A DNA stretch of 11,258 bases from Ruminococcaceae bacterium UBA5423 (lineage in GTDB: Bacteria > Bacillota > Clostridia > Oscillospirales > Acutalibacteraceae), in the NCBI GenBank assembly GCA_002409375.1, contig DHNF01000080.1:2431-13688 (forward strand), read 5' to 3'. How positions within the stretch are numbered: the first letter of the stretch is position 1; every line of letters starts with the position of its first letter. Below are positions 1 to 6,901 of the stretch, in pieces. The notes below the pieces were generated by a model, which saw only the letters and a list, made by a program, of their open reading frames with translations, was not told the origin of the DNA and did no database searches. Position numbers and translations under genes: made by a program.

Positions 1-121
1 CTCCACCGGTGGAGCTTCCATCCCAAGAAAGAGCCGAAGCGTTAATAGAAGCGGCAAACAGCATTATAAGAAGAAATAGAACGCAAGGTAAGAATTTATT
101 TACACCGTTCTTCACATTCAT
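1..121 (-). CDS. Secreted protein, N-terminus only (runs off left edge)
   Basis: A minus-strand reading frame starts at the ATG at 121-119 and stays open to the window edge, giving 40 codons. The product begins MNVKNGVNKF, followed by a hydrophobic stretch (about residues 11-26, LPCVLFLLIMLFAASI) and an ASA-type signal peptidase I site near residue 30, so mature protein would begin LSWDGSSTGG. Positive n-region, h-region and small residues at -3/-1 make a classical Sec signal peptide. An AAAGG ribosome site lies about 6 bases upstream (around 126-135). The start of the mature part resembles what I recall of secreted proteins beside clostridial Tad-like loci, but the body of the protein is outside the window, so no function is assigned. 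It follows the Cys-rich membrane protein, with a terminator-like hairpin between them. Its place at the end of the pilus block suggests a surface or secreted partner of the pilus (inference). Confidence 0.72.
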   Translation of the reverse strand, partial: MNVKNGVNKFLPCVLFLLIMLFAASINASALSWDGSSTGG

Positions 122-140
122 CACCTTTCCTTTGGGCAAA

Positions 141-170
141 ATAAAAAGACTTGGTAAATTCCAAGCCTTT
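141..170 (-). terminator. Intrinsic terminator or attenuator before the secreted-protein gene
   Basis: On the minus strand AAAGGCTTGG and CCAAGTCTTT can pair as a 10-bp stem with one G-U wobble around a 6-base loop (AATTTA). A T-rich tail (TTATTTT) follows. It lies 16 bases after the stop of the Cys-rich protein gene and ends only about 20 bases before the start codon of the secreted-protein gene, so no separate promoter fits between them. It may therefore act as a partial terminator inside one operon. Confidence 0.6.
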
Positions 171-185
171 ATTGAAACATATTGT

Positions 186-908
186 TTAGTGCGTATGACA
201 TTCATTTGCTTTGACCAATTTTCCGCATATAGGGCATATAGTGTCTACAATATACTTTTGGCAGGTATTATTATCACCGTTTCCATTTTTCCTGCCACAT
301 ACCTGACAGTAGTAAACCGGGTCTTTCTTTATATCATACTTTGGGCAGAGATTTGGAAAATATCCGGCATTTCCCCATTCATCCGTTCCATAGAAGCTTG
401 GGCAGGAATGTGATCCACAGTACGGACAACCTTCCAACTCGAGATTTAATATGAAGGCATGTGTTTCAGGGCTATCACAGTGATGATTTGCCGTATGGCA
501 ATCGTATTTGCTTGATGTCGTTCCGCCACCGCCGATTACAATGCCACCCGGTTTTGGCTTAGATGTAGTACTTTGGGTTACAGGCTTTTCTCCAGCTTTC
601 GCGGGTGTTTTGGTGCTACTGCCCTTGCCGGTGGTTGTATTTCCGCCTACATCAATAACGATATCAGATGGGGTGGTAGTTTGCTCAGTGGAGCTTCCTG
701 AGTTATCATCGCTCCCTGATGTCGGTACATTAACACTCACGCCAGTTGAGCTATGCATACTTTCTGGCGTGTTTTCAGAAACGGGAAGTTGATTCCCAGG
801 AATAAGGAATACCGACGTTATCACAATTGCTGCAATAAGCAGAAGTACCGAACAGCTTATAAGCAGCCTGTCTCTAAGGAGCTTACTGAGATCGAACCTT
901 GTTTTCAT
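186..908 (-). CDS. Membrane-anchored Cys-rich zinc-ribbon-like protein
   Basis: The chosen ATG at 908 (product MKTRFDLSKL..., 240 aa) has an AAAGGA site 9 bases upstream. An in-frame ATG at 926 is possible but has a poorer site. Residues about 18-38 form one transmembrane helix behind a basic N-terminus. Residues about 40-135 are a Ser/Thr/Gly/Pro-rich stalk holding two similar IVI-GG-TT segments. Residues 137-240 form a Cys/His-rich domain with 12 cysteines: CHTANHHC (137-144), CPYC (161-164), C169, C188, CQVC (201-204), C216, CPIC (225-228), then C237, H238 and H240. The paired CxxC knuckles look like structural zinc ribbons, or possibly disulfides because the predicted topology puts them outside the cell. 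The gene overlaps the end of the preceding pseudopilin gene by 26 bases, so the two are probably co-translated. I recall similar proteins beside clostridial DUF4320 genes but know no function. Confidence 0.8.
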   Translation of the reverse strand: MKTRFDLSKLLRDRLLISCSVLLLIAAIVITSVFLIPGNQLPVSENTPESMHSSTGVSVNVPTSGSDDNSGSSTEQTTTPSDIVIDVGGNTTTGKGSSTKTPAKAGEKPVTQSTTSKPKPGGIVIGGGGTTSSKYDCHTANHHCDSPETHAFILNLELEGCPYCGSHSCPSFYGTDEWGNAGYFPNLCPKYDIKKDPVYYCQVCGRKNGNGDNNTCQKYIVDTICPICGKLVKANECHTH

Positions 909-1392
909 TGCTATCCGTCCTTTCATTCTTCAGACTGTAATATGAAGTAACCATTTGCGGAATCTGCAGATCGAAAAGGTGGTTTCCTGCAAAGGTCATT
1001 GGGATTGTTACAACATAGGTTGCTTTGAGTTTCAGAGTGTTCTGATATTCGAAATCAACGTCGGGAATTGTCATATAATAGGTAATTTCTCCCTGCTCAC
1101 TTGTAGAGTATAGCATGTTACCAGAAATGTCCAGAGAGAATAGAGAATAAATTTGATTTTCCCATAATTTTTTTTCAAGTTCGTCTGTGAAGTCACTGCC
1201 GTTTTTAAGAGAATTGTATATTTCCGTAGAGTTTATAGTTACATAGCTGTCAAGCGCAAGCTTGGTCTTATCACGCACCGTGCTGAGAATGGTTATTATG
1301 CTTGCATAAGTCAGTATTACTGACAGAATCATTGAAACAACAAGGATGATAATGGCGGTTTGTACATACGACATACCTTTTTTATTTATCAT
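883..1392 (-). CDS. Minor pseudopilin-like protein (TadE/TadF-like)
   Basis: This 169-aa protein begins MINKKGMSYVQTA and runs straight into a hydrophobic helix (about residues 10-33). The KKG|MSYVQ arrangement is like a class III prepilin leader: a short basic leader ending in Gly, a cleavage point, then a helix. Position +5 is Gln rather than the usual Glu. The remainder is a soluble beta-rich domain with repeated hydrophobic strands, as in TadE/TadF-type minor pilins that have one N-terminal helix. The ATG at 1392 is preceded by a GGTGA site. It sits 11 bases after the DUF4320 gene and overlaps the Cys-rich protein gene, so it is co-transcribed with the pilus genes. The role as minor pilin or pilus initiator is inferred from architecture and context; the sequence itself is too divergent for me to name a family. 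Confidence 0.75.
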   Translation of the reverse strand: MINKKGMSYVQTAIIILVVSMILSVILTYASIITILSTVRDKTKLALDSYVTINSTEIYNSLKNGSDFTDELEKKLWENQIYSLFSLDISGNMLYSTSEQGEITYYMTIPDVDFEYQNTLKLKATYVVTIPMTFAGNHLFDLQIPQMVTSYYSLKNERTDSNENKVRSQ

Positions 1393-1403
1393 TTACTCAC
1401 CGC

Positions 1404-1814
1404 CTATTTCCAATACTTCTGGGATAAGCCGGAATAGGAAGCCTTTAAGGTAACGGGAATCTTCAAAACACCGAATCCTTTTATATATGTTCTGTATGAT
1501 AGCGTAATTTTGATTTGATCGCTGAGCTGCACAGTTTGGTCAGTTGCGTTGTAATAATCAGCAATCCAGTTATAGCTGGGGTGCAATCCGGTTTCCTCCG
1601 AAAGCTCTGAATATCGTATATCGGTTTCGCCGGTTGTTCGTCCGCTGACAGTAGCAGCGTCTATCATTTCTTTCGCAAAGTAATCCATGTCCTGCTTGAT
1701 CACAAAAAAGCTGAACACATTGATGGCGAGTACAATCAGCATCATGGTCGCCAGCACAGATACGGCGATATCGACATACCCTTCACCGCGCCTGCTGCAT
1801 AAAATTCTTTTCAT
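1404..1814 (-). CDS. DUF4320 family protein (TadE-like pseudopilin)
   Basis: This 136-aa protein begins MKRILCSRRGEGYVDIAVS. RRG is followed by EGYVD and then a hydrophobic helix (about residues 15-38), so it has a basic leader, a Gly at -1 and an acidic residue (Asp) at +5, close to a class III prepilin signal for the peptidase encoded at 6902-7558. The C-terminal part is a small soluble domain with beta-strand patterns (QIKITLSYRTYIKG, LKIPVTLKASY). I recognise it as DUF4320, a family seen in clostridial Tad-like clusters. The start at 1814 has GGAGG 7 bases upstream. The gene ends in TAG and lies between the TadC-like gene and a second pseudopilin gene. It probably forms a minor pilin with that neighbour (inference). 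Confidence 0.82.
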   Translation of the reverse strand: MKRILCSRRGEGYVDIAVSVLATMMLIVLAINVFSFFVIKQDMDYFAKEMIDAATVSGRTTGETDIRYSELSEETGLHPSYNWIADYYNATDQTVQLSDQIKITLSYRTYIKGFGVLKIPVTLKASYSGLSQKYWK

Positions 1815-1827
1815 ATGGATGCCTCCG

Positions 1828-2697
1828 TCAACCGAGCATCGCGCCGAGCGATGACATGATTTCTGTAATTAAAACTACGATATATGTGAGCATGAAACAA
1901 AACAGAAGAAACATGGAAAGCCTCCGTACCTTCGACGGGACTTTGACCGCTTGCTGTTTCAATAACTGCCGTTGAATATCCGAGAACTTAATCGACAAAC
2001 TCGACCAATACATGGCTGTATCATCACCGCGCAACACCGAGATTAACCCTCTCACCACATCGGACAACATGGCACTGCCAACACGGAATTCAAGTCTTGT
2101 CAGTGCCGATTCATAGTTGCCCGACCGCATATCCGCAACCGTGATAGATAATTCATGTTTCAGTTCCGGCCCGGCGTTCCCGCGATAGTTGTCAAGGATG
2201 GTAAGAATGTCTCTATTATGGGTGAGCGTCTTTTCTATAGTGGAAACCAAACGGAGCAGCTCATATTCAATGGCAGTTCGTTTCTTTTTGATACTGTCTT
2301 GAATTCTGTTAGTTTCTTTAAAATACATCCCAATGGAGATCAGAAGAAATACTGGCGAGAGCAGCGGGAATATAACAAAGGCAGGAATAGCGAAAACACC
2401 GCAAATTCCTGCCTTTACAATTGCATTCGCAATATGCTGTTCGGGTGAGAGATTGATTCCTGCTGTTTGCAAATCACTTTGTAATTGCATCCGTTTGTAT
2501 TCATTCATGTGTATTTTTTTTGAAATCCATTCCGATAAACCCCTCAGCCACATTTCAAGACTGAATATTTTCTCTTTCTGCCGTTTTGAGAGATTTACCA
2601 CAGATTTGGATGACTGAATAAAAGGAACTCTGAACAAATCAGCGGCTATAAGGTAAAGCCCAATACCAACAAAAGCCCCGGTAAATGCTTGCAGCAT
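1828..2697 (-). CDS. tadC: TadC-like pilus assembly membrane protein (T2SSF type)
   Basis: This 289-aa protein has an N-terminal membrane helix (about 5-20), a cytoplasmic helical part, a hydrophobic hairpin (about 92-125), a long cytoplasmic helical domain (about 126-255) and a C-terminal helix (about 262-285). This layout matches the type II secretion F / TadC platform proteins. The segment YELLRLVSTIEKTLTHNRDI and the following helices resemble the F-domain bundle that contacts the secretion ATPase. TadC and TadB form the inner-membrane platform on which TadA drives pilus assembly. The ATG at 2697 has AGGAGG 6-7 bases upstream, and that site contains the TAG stop of the TadB-like gene, so the two are translationally coupled. 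Length fits TadC (about 280-320). The identity as TadC rather than TadB rests on order and membrane layout. Confidence 0.8.
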   Translation of the reverse strand: MLQAFTGAFVGIGLYLIAADLFRVPFIQSSKSVVNLSKRQKEKIFSLEMWLRGLSEWISKKIHMNEYKRMQLQSDLQTAGINLSPEQHIANAIVKAGICGVFAIPAFVIFPLLSPVFLLISIGMYFKETNRIQDSIKKKRTAIEYELLRLVSTIEKTLTHNRDILTILDNYRGNAGPELKHELSITVADMRSGNYESALTRLEFRVGSAMLSDVVRGLISVLRGDDTAMYWSSLSIKFSDIQRQLLKQQAVKVPSKVRRLSMFLLFCFMLTYIVVLITEIMSSLGAMLG

Positions 2698-2707
2698 ATA
2701 GCACCTC

Positions 2708-3673
2708 CTAACGTTTGTATTCTATGGGACGAGTATACTGTCTCATAAAATAAGCTGTGATGAATATTATTGCGCCCGTAATGGAAATTACAATTTTACC
2801 GGGAATCGTGCTCATCAGCGTATAAAACCAATGATGGTTTAACATATATAACAGGGGGATATTTCCCACGACAAGAGCCACCATCGTCCAGTATTCTTTT
2901 TGGGGCTCGTATATTATGGTTTTTAGTTCATTATTTACGATTCTTACATCGGTCAACTTACTTATTATAGGCAGTAACGTCATTTTCAGGGTTCTGTCAT
3001 CCTGACAGGCAATTAAGGTGTCGCACCATTCTTTAAAAATGGCATCATTGATTTTATCCTTTAGATTAACTAGAGCTGATTTGATGTCGGAGCTAATAGC
3101 GGTTGTTTCACCAAGAAAGCACCTGAATATATCCCTGATCGGAGGTTTGATATAGCTTATATTCTCATTGACAGCTCTCACAATATCGTCTGTACGGATA
3201 TATGCGGTGGTAACACCAGAGAGAGCTGTTTCCATTTCCATCTTGGTATACTTATTATAATGAGTAATCGTACTTTTGGCGTATACAAACGGAATTAATG
3301 CAAGTGCCGTTGCCATAACCGGGACAAGAAAAATATTATCGATCAACACAGCAAACACTCCGCCGCAGAATAGCAGAATAAGTGATACAGTACAAATCAT
3401 TGCAAACTGTCCTCCCTTCCCTGTTACTGTCAGTGCCTCGCTGATATACTTTAATTCAATAGAGATCATGCGGCATTTCTTCTTACCCTGGGCAATTTTA
3501 ACCTTATCCCGAAGAGATTGCTTTGGAGATACACATTTCAGAATATCATCAGTAACCCTTTCAGGTGTTAATTTAAGCAGAAGCACAATCCCTATGACAA
3601 ACAATAATGACGCGATAAGCTGAAAAACAACCACCTTTTTAACCATCCCTTCATAAAAACTGCTGCAGCTCAT
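2708..3673 (-). CDS. tadB: TadB-like pilus assembly membrane protein
   Basis: The product is about 321 aa. Membrane segments are visible at about 12-32 (VVVFQLIASLLFVIGIVLLL), a double segment around 90-135 and a C-terminal pair around 260-315, with a charged cytoplasmic region between. This is the TadB/T2SSF type of arrangement, although the sequence is divergent. I place the start at the ATG at 3671-3673 because a GGAG site lies 9 bases upstream, inside the last codons of the TadA gene. Other in-frame ATGs at 3688 and 3646 are possible. The gene therefore overlaps the end of the TadA gene by about 23 bases. It lies in the usual tadA-tadB-tadC order. The function (assembly platform in the cytoplasmic membrane) follows from order and topology more than from recognisable motifs. 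Confidence 0.75.
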   Translation of the reverse strand: MSCSSFYEGMVKKVVVFQLIASLLFVIGIVLLLKLTPERVTDDILKCVSPKQSLRDKVKIAQGKKKCRMISIELKYISEALTVTGKGGQFAMICTVSLILLFCGGVFAVLIDNIFLVPVMATALALIPFVYAKSTITHYNKYTKMEMETALSGVTTAYIRTDDIVRAVNENISYIKPPIRDIFRCFLGETTAISSDIKSALVNLKDKINDAIFKEWCDTLIACQDDRTLKMTLLPIISKLTDVRIVNNELKTIIYEPQKEYWTMVALVVGNIPLLYMLNHHWFYTLMSTIPGKIVISITGAIIFITAYFMRQYTRPIEYKR

Positions 3674-4943
3674 TTTGCGGAACTCCATACTGTATGAGCT
3701 TGCTTTTCAAACTTTCAGATAGAATATTTGGTTTTTCATAATAACCTTCAGTTTTTGTTTTGCTATTTTCAACCGTGTTCTTGGTAATATTAAAGCGATA
3801 TAGAGTATGATATTTGCGCTCTCCCGACGGTAAGATTTCACATTCCGCTATATTCATTATTTTCCTTGCGTTGCTTTCGAGCTTGTGCGTATATACAACA
3901 AGAGGAAACGCCTGTCCCGCCTGAATCAGTGAAGTATTGAAATCAATTGGAAAACGCTTCTGACAAAGTAGAGCAATTCTCATATGAGCAGCATCTCCAG
4001 CACCGGAGTGAACAGTCGAAACAACTGTGTGTCCTGTGAGCGACGCTTCCACAGCGGAATAAGCCTCAACATCGCGCATTTCGCCAATACAAACGATATC
4101 GGGATTAAATCGTAGTGATGCAACCACCAAATCCTCTTGTGAAATATCGTAAGCTGGATTTTCCGATGAACGTGAAAGCGTATTTACCACGTTATTTACA
4201 ATTCTGCCATCCTTTGTTTTGACAAGAGATAATTCTCTTGCTCCTGATTCAATTGTAAATATGCGTTTATTGTCGGGAATGGTTCCAAGTAAAGCATTTA
4301 TTAATGTTGTTTTCCCGGAACTGGTTGCCCCAGCCACAACAAGTGAAACGCCGTACCGGATGCACATGCAAAGAAAATTCAACATTTCCTCTGTAGCAAA
4401 TTCGATTCTGATTAGTTCACTATCATTTATCTGCTGTGGATGCAATAAACGAATGGATACAGATATCCCTTTTTCTGCATCAATGATTGGTTCTTTTAAT
4501 GCCGTAATTCGAGTATGATTCGGCAGGTGTCCTTGCGCCATTGGAGCAGCACTGTCGATAATCATACCGCTATGATGAAGCAGACGTTTGATAATATCAA
4601 CTGCGTGTTGCGGTGAATAGAAATGCTCTTTTGTCTTCACAATTGAACCATCAAGATAAGTCAGTGCGATATCATCCCACGAATTTACATCAATCTCCTC
4701 AAGTTCCGGGGAGCTAAGATACTGTGTTAAAATTGAGTATTCAGCCATTTCACTGAATATACGGTCGGTGATTTGATTCGGGGTATAGCCGTCTACACTG
4801 TAGTCCCCGTCACGAATATATTTTTCAATATATGACTTTAACTGCGGCAGCTTGTTATTGTCTGTTAATGCGGCCGCATAATTTTGAGAAACATACTCCT
4901 GCGTTAACCGCAAAAGCGTCCAAAAGTCTATTACTTGGCTCAT
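3651..4943 (-). CDS. tadA: TadA/CpaF secretion ATPase
   Basis: This 430-aa cytoplasmic ATPase of the type II/IV secretion superfamily powers pilin assembly. The N-terminal domain (about 1-180) includes the CpaF-like ELEEIDVNSWDDIAL region and the RITAL...SIRLL segment. The RecA-like domain shows Walker A GATSSGKT at about 205-212, the Asp-box region around FTIESGARELSL (229-240), Walker B VCIGEMRD at about 284-291 and the His box GHTVVSTVHSGAGDAA at about 304-319. All expected catalytic elements are present, and the length fits the family (about 400-480). The ATG at 4943 has AGGAGG 6 bases upstream. It starts 16 bases after the TadZ-like gene and overlaps the TadB-like gene, which is the standard Tad order. 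Identification as a CpaF/TadA-type ATPase is firm. Conjugative VirB11-type ATPases share the fold, but the neighbours point to Tad. Confidence 0.93.
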   Translation of the reverse strand: MSQVIDFWTLLRLTQEYVSQNYAAALTDNNKLPQLKSYIEKYIRDGDYSVDGYTPNQITDRIFSEMAEYSILTQYLSSPELEEIDVNSWDDIALTYLDGSIVKTKEHFYSPQHAVDIIKRLLHHSGMIIDSAAPMAQGHLPNHTRITALKEPIIDAEKGISVSIRLLHPQQINDSELIRIEFATEEMLNFLCMCIRYGVSLVVAGATSSGKTTLINALLGTIPDNKRIFTIESGARELSLVKTKDGRIVNNVVNTLSRSSENPAYDISQEDLVVASLRFNPDIVCIGEMRDVEAYSAVEASLTGHTVVSTVHSGAGDAAHMRIALLCQKRFPIDFNTSLIQAGQAFPLVVYTHKLESNARKIMNIAECEILPSGERKYHTLYRFNITKNTVENSKTKTEGYYEKPNILSESLKSKLIQYGVPQNELQQFL

Positions 4944-4959
4944 ATGCGGCCTCCTTTCC

Positions 4960-5691
4960 TCATACTACTCTATCCGCAATTGCTTTAAGTTTCGCGGAAT
5001 ATTTCTTATCAGAAACCGCCTTAGTAAGCATACCGTCAATACTCTGCTGCCGGATTTCACGGCAATACGGCAGAGTAAACGACACCTCTTTGAGATGTGT
5101 TTTAATTTCATCAATAGGCATATAACAGTCAGCTTCTGTAACATTCAAACCTACGATATGATCGTTGCGACGGTACTTCGGGTCAGCATACAACGGGATC
5201 TGCGACGAGAAAAAGCTGATACTTTTTAATGTGGGAGCCGCAAGACGAATAATCGCGTTTGATTCGAGTATGGCTGTAGCAGAAAGGATATTATCGAGAC
5301 TCGCGGTGCAATCTACAATTACATAATCGGCCAGAGACTTTAGCACCGAAAGCAATGCTAACGCCTTAGTTTCATCATAATCAGGATAAGTATATTTGTT
5401 TTCACCGTCCATGTAACCGAGGAAGCCGAGATTTGGTTTACCTTTTAATGTGACAATGCTTTTTATAACCTCCTGCTGTGTAATTTCGGCCTTTGATAAC
5501 GGTACCCCCACCGAGAATAATTCCTCTGATTTTGAATTTGGGAAAAGGAACGGCAAGGTAGGCGTGAAATTGTCACAGGAAAGCATAAGCACGGTTGCTT
5601 TATACCTCTCATAGATTGCTAATGCGAGCTTTACTGCGAAGGTGGTTTTACCTGAATTCGGACATCCCCATACTGCAATTATCTTACTCAT
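4960..5691 (-). CDS. TadZ/CpaE-like P-loop ATPase
   Basis: This 243-aa protein starts MSKIIAVWGCPNSGKTTFAV, with a P-loop (GCPNSGKTT) at about residues 9-17. A second ATPase element appears as YVIVDCTASLD (about 123-133), the Walker B-like Asp of MinD/ParA/CpaE proteins. The loop lacks the KGGxGKT deviant form with its signature Lys, which is seen also in other TadZ/CpaE-like clostridial proteins. CpaE/TadZ proteins place Tad machinery in the cell and bind the membrane or pole. No receiver-like N-terminal domain precedes the ATPase, so this is a short form. Its ATG overlaps the stop of the CpaB gene (ATGAGTAA), and it is followed closely by the TadA gene. The CpaE/TadZ assignment rests on the P-loop fold plus the cpaB-x-cpaF position. 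Confidence 0.8.
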   Translation of the reverse strand: MSKIIAVWGCPNSGKTTFAVKLALAIYERYKATVLMLSCDNFTPTLPFLFPNSKSEELFSVGVPLSKAEITQQEVIKSIVTLKGKPNLGFLGYMDGENKYTYPDYDETKALALLSVLKSLADYVIVDCTASLDNILSATAILESNAIIRLAAPTLKSISFFSSQIPLYADPKYRRNDHIVGLNVTEADCYMPIDEIKTHLKEVSFTLPYCREIRQQSIDGMLTKAVSDKKYSAKLKAIADRVV

Positions 5692-6415
5692 TTTTATTCA
5701 CCCCACTATCGGCGCTTTGCGTGAACACTTTATCCTGTGCTTTCAGGAAATTATCAGCAGTAGCTTGATTTCCTCGATAAACGAGGGATAAGTGAATTTT
5801 GCCGTCCTTTTCATATTGGGCAAGAAGAGTAGATTGCACCTTGTTTACAAGAAGCGTTACAGTTGAAGGCAAATCATATGTTCCGTCTTCATTTTGTGCG
5901 AGCTCATCCTTATCGGTACCTTTTTGAGTGGTTGTGGTAATAACCTTAACATACGACAGTTCTACAGGAATGGTTGTACCTTTATCTGTGGTAACAATGA
6001 CACTGATAATATCGCCGTTTTTCAGCTTACCTGATACACCTCCTGCAAAACTGTTAATGGTTATGCTGATCGCCTGCTTTGTCCCATCAAGTGTACGGAA
6101 TACATCGTCCGCGTTGTCAGCGGTATCAGTCAAATAGGTTGACAGGATATTGGTGTTCGCCTTGATATCGCAGGTGGCATATTTGCCGATTACAGCAATT
6201 TTGTCCTTGATGACAATATCTTGCAGTCCGGTAGAGCCAACCTTGACCACCATGATGTCATCTGCTGTAATCTTCTTACCCTGTGAAATATCCTTATTCA
6301 TTCGTATGATATTGGTTGTACCTGCTGCCGCCTTATTTACAAGCGGAGCAACGACAAACGTAACCGCCACCGCAAGGACGATGCAGATAATTCCTAGTAT
6401 CGTTCTATTTTTCAT
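5684..6415 (-). CDS. cpaB: CpaB/RcpC-like SAF-domain pilus assembly protein
   Basis: The product is about 243 aa, starting MKNRTILGIICIVLAV at the ATG at 6413-6415, with GGAGG 7-8 bases upstream. An open frame extends further upstream to 6538, but that part crosses a terminator hairpin and the preceding gene and is not needed. One N-terminal membrane helix (about 4-24) is followed by a SAF-type domain (NKDISQGKKITADDIMVVKV, about 38-57), then by a beta-rich RcpC region containing GGVSGKLKNGDIISVIVTT (about residues 125-143). This is the CpaB/RcpC pattern: an envelope assembly factor, anchored and facing outward, that helps build the Flp pilus. In a bacterium without an outer membrane the secretin partner is missing, as expected. 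It is the first gene of the cpaB-tadZ-tadA-tadB-tadC run. Confidence 0.85.
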   Translation of the reverse strand: MKNRTILGIICIVLAVAVTFVVAPLVNKAAAGTTNIIRMNKDISQGKKITADDIMVVKVGSTGLQDIVIKDKIAVIGKYATCDIKANTNILSTYLTDTADNADDVFRTLDGTKQAISITINSFAGGVSGKLKNGDIISVIVTTDKGTTIPVELSYVKVITTTTQKGTDKDELAQNEDGTYDLPSTVTLLVNKVQSTLLAQYEKDGKIHLSLVYRGNQATADNFLKAQDKVFTQSADSGVNKNE

Positions 6416-6435
6416 TGCAAAACCTCCAGTCATAA

Positions 6436-6467
6436 TAAAAAAGCTCCCTGTTAATAACAGAGAACTT
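6436..6467 (-). terminator. Intrinsic terminator or attenuator before cpaB
   Basis: On the minus strand AAGTTCTCTGTTA and TAACAGGGAGCTT pair along about 13 positions with two G-U wobbles. The innermost pairs must open to make a loop, and TTTTTTA follows. It starts 18 bases after the stop of the 121-aa gene. The cpaB ribosome site (GGAGG, about 6423-6427) follows within 15 bases, so there is no space for a new promoter after the hairpin. It probably separates high pilin/peptidase expression from lower expression of the assembly genes (inference). Confidence 0.68.
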
Positions 6468-6485
6468 CGATTTGCATCATGTATA

Positions 6486-6851
6486 TTAAACTTTTCTAAG
6501 ATAATGGGTAGCGTAGCTTTCCTCATTTTTTTCATCACCGGACTTAGAAAACCGGAGCTTGGGCCGCTTACCGTTTTTTATTCCCCATTGACCGTAGTAC
6601 GTCCAAGAAGCTTTCAGATCATTTTTTACAGCATAGGAGCGCACTTCGTGCATGATGGCTGACAGCTTTTTCAGATTGGCTGTACATACTTTTTCGAGAT
6701 ATGGAACTCTACCGAAACGCCAATTATCTAAATTTTCTTTGGTGAGTACGCCAATATCAACAAGTACATCCACAGGAGCCGCAAAACCGCGTTCCTTTAG
6801 CTGATGGTATATTGCTGAATGCACTTTGCTTTTTAATTCGCCATCATTCAT
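6486..6851 (-). CDS. Hypothetical protein, 121 aa, in the pilus locus
   Basis: The product is soluble and charged, with no signal peptide, membrane helix or Cys cluster. I chose the ATG at 6849-6851 (MNDGELKSKVHSA) because AGGAG lies 8 bases upstream; in-frame GTG/ATG codons at 6860 and 6857 sit too close to that site. The first third looks helical (KVHSAIYHQLKERG, VDVLVDIGVLTKENLDNWRF). The middle (VPYLEKVCTANLKKLSAIMHEVRSYAV) is also helical, and the C-terminus is basic and aromatic (SWTYYGQWGI, RPKLRFSKSG). I recall similar small proteins in clostridial mobile elements but cannot name a domain or function. It lies between the prepilin peptidase gene and the terminator before cpaB, so it is probably co-expressed with pilin and peptidase. 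Confidence 0.78.
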   Translation of the reverse strand: MNDGELKSKVHSAIYHQLKERGFAAPVDVLVDIGVLTKENLDNWRFGRVPYLEKVCTANLKKLSAIMHEVRSYAVKNDLKASWTYYGQWGIKNGKRPKLRFSKSGDEKNEESYATHYLRKV

Positions 6852-6901
6852 TGTCATCACTCCTACTGCTATATTCTATCAAATAACTAAACGGATTTCT
6901 A

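Noticed and set aside
9..413. Plus-strand open frame starting at a GTG near the left edge
   Set aside because: It runs antisense through the signal-peptide gene, the hairpin at 141-170 and the end of the Cys-rich protein gene. It has no ribosome site and no recognisable protein pattern.
508..792. Plus-strand Pro/Val-rich open frame
   Set aside because: It is the antisense shadow of the low-complexity Ser/Thr/Gly stalk of the Cys-rich protein.
840..870. Lipoprotein signal (LISC) in the Cys-rich protein
   Set aside because: The Cys at residue 19 comes right after charged residues and before, not after, the hydrophobic stretch, so it is a membrane-helix residue rather than a lipobox.
6416..6538. 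Longer N-terminus for CpaB from an ATG at 6538
   Set aside because: It would translate through the terminator hairpin and the end of the previous gene. The ATG at 6415 has an ideal GGAGG site and begins directly before the expected membrane helix.
6150..6662. Plus-strand 170-residue open frame
   Set aside because: It is antisense to cpaB and the 121-aa gene, with hydrophobic composition typical of reversed coding sequence and no supporting start signals.
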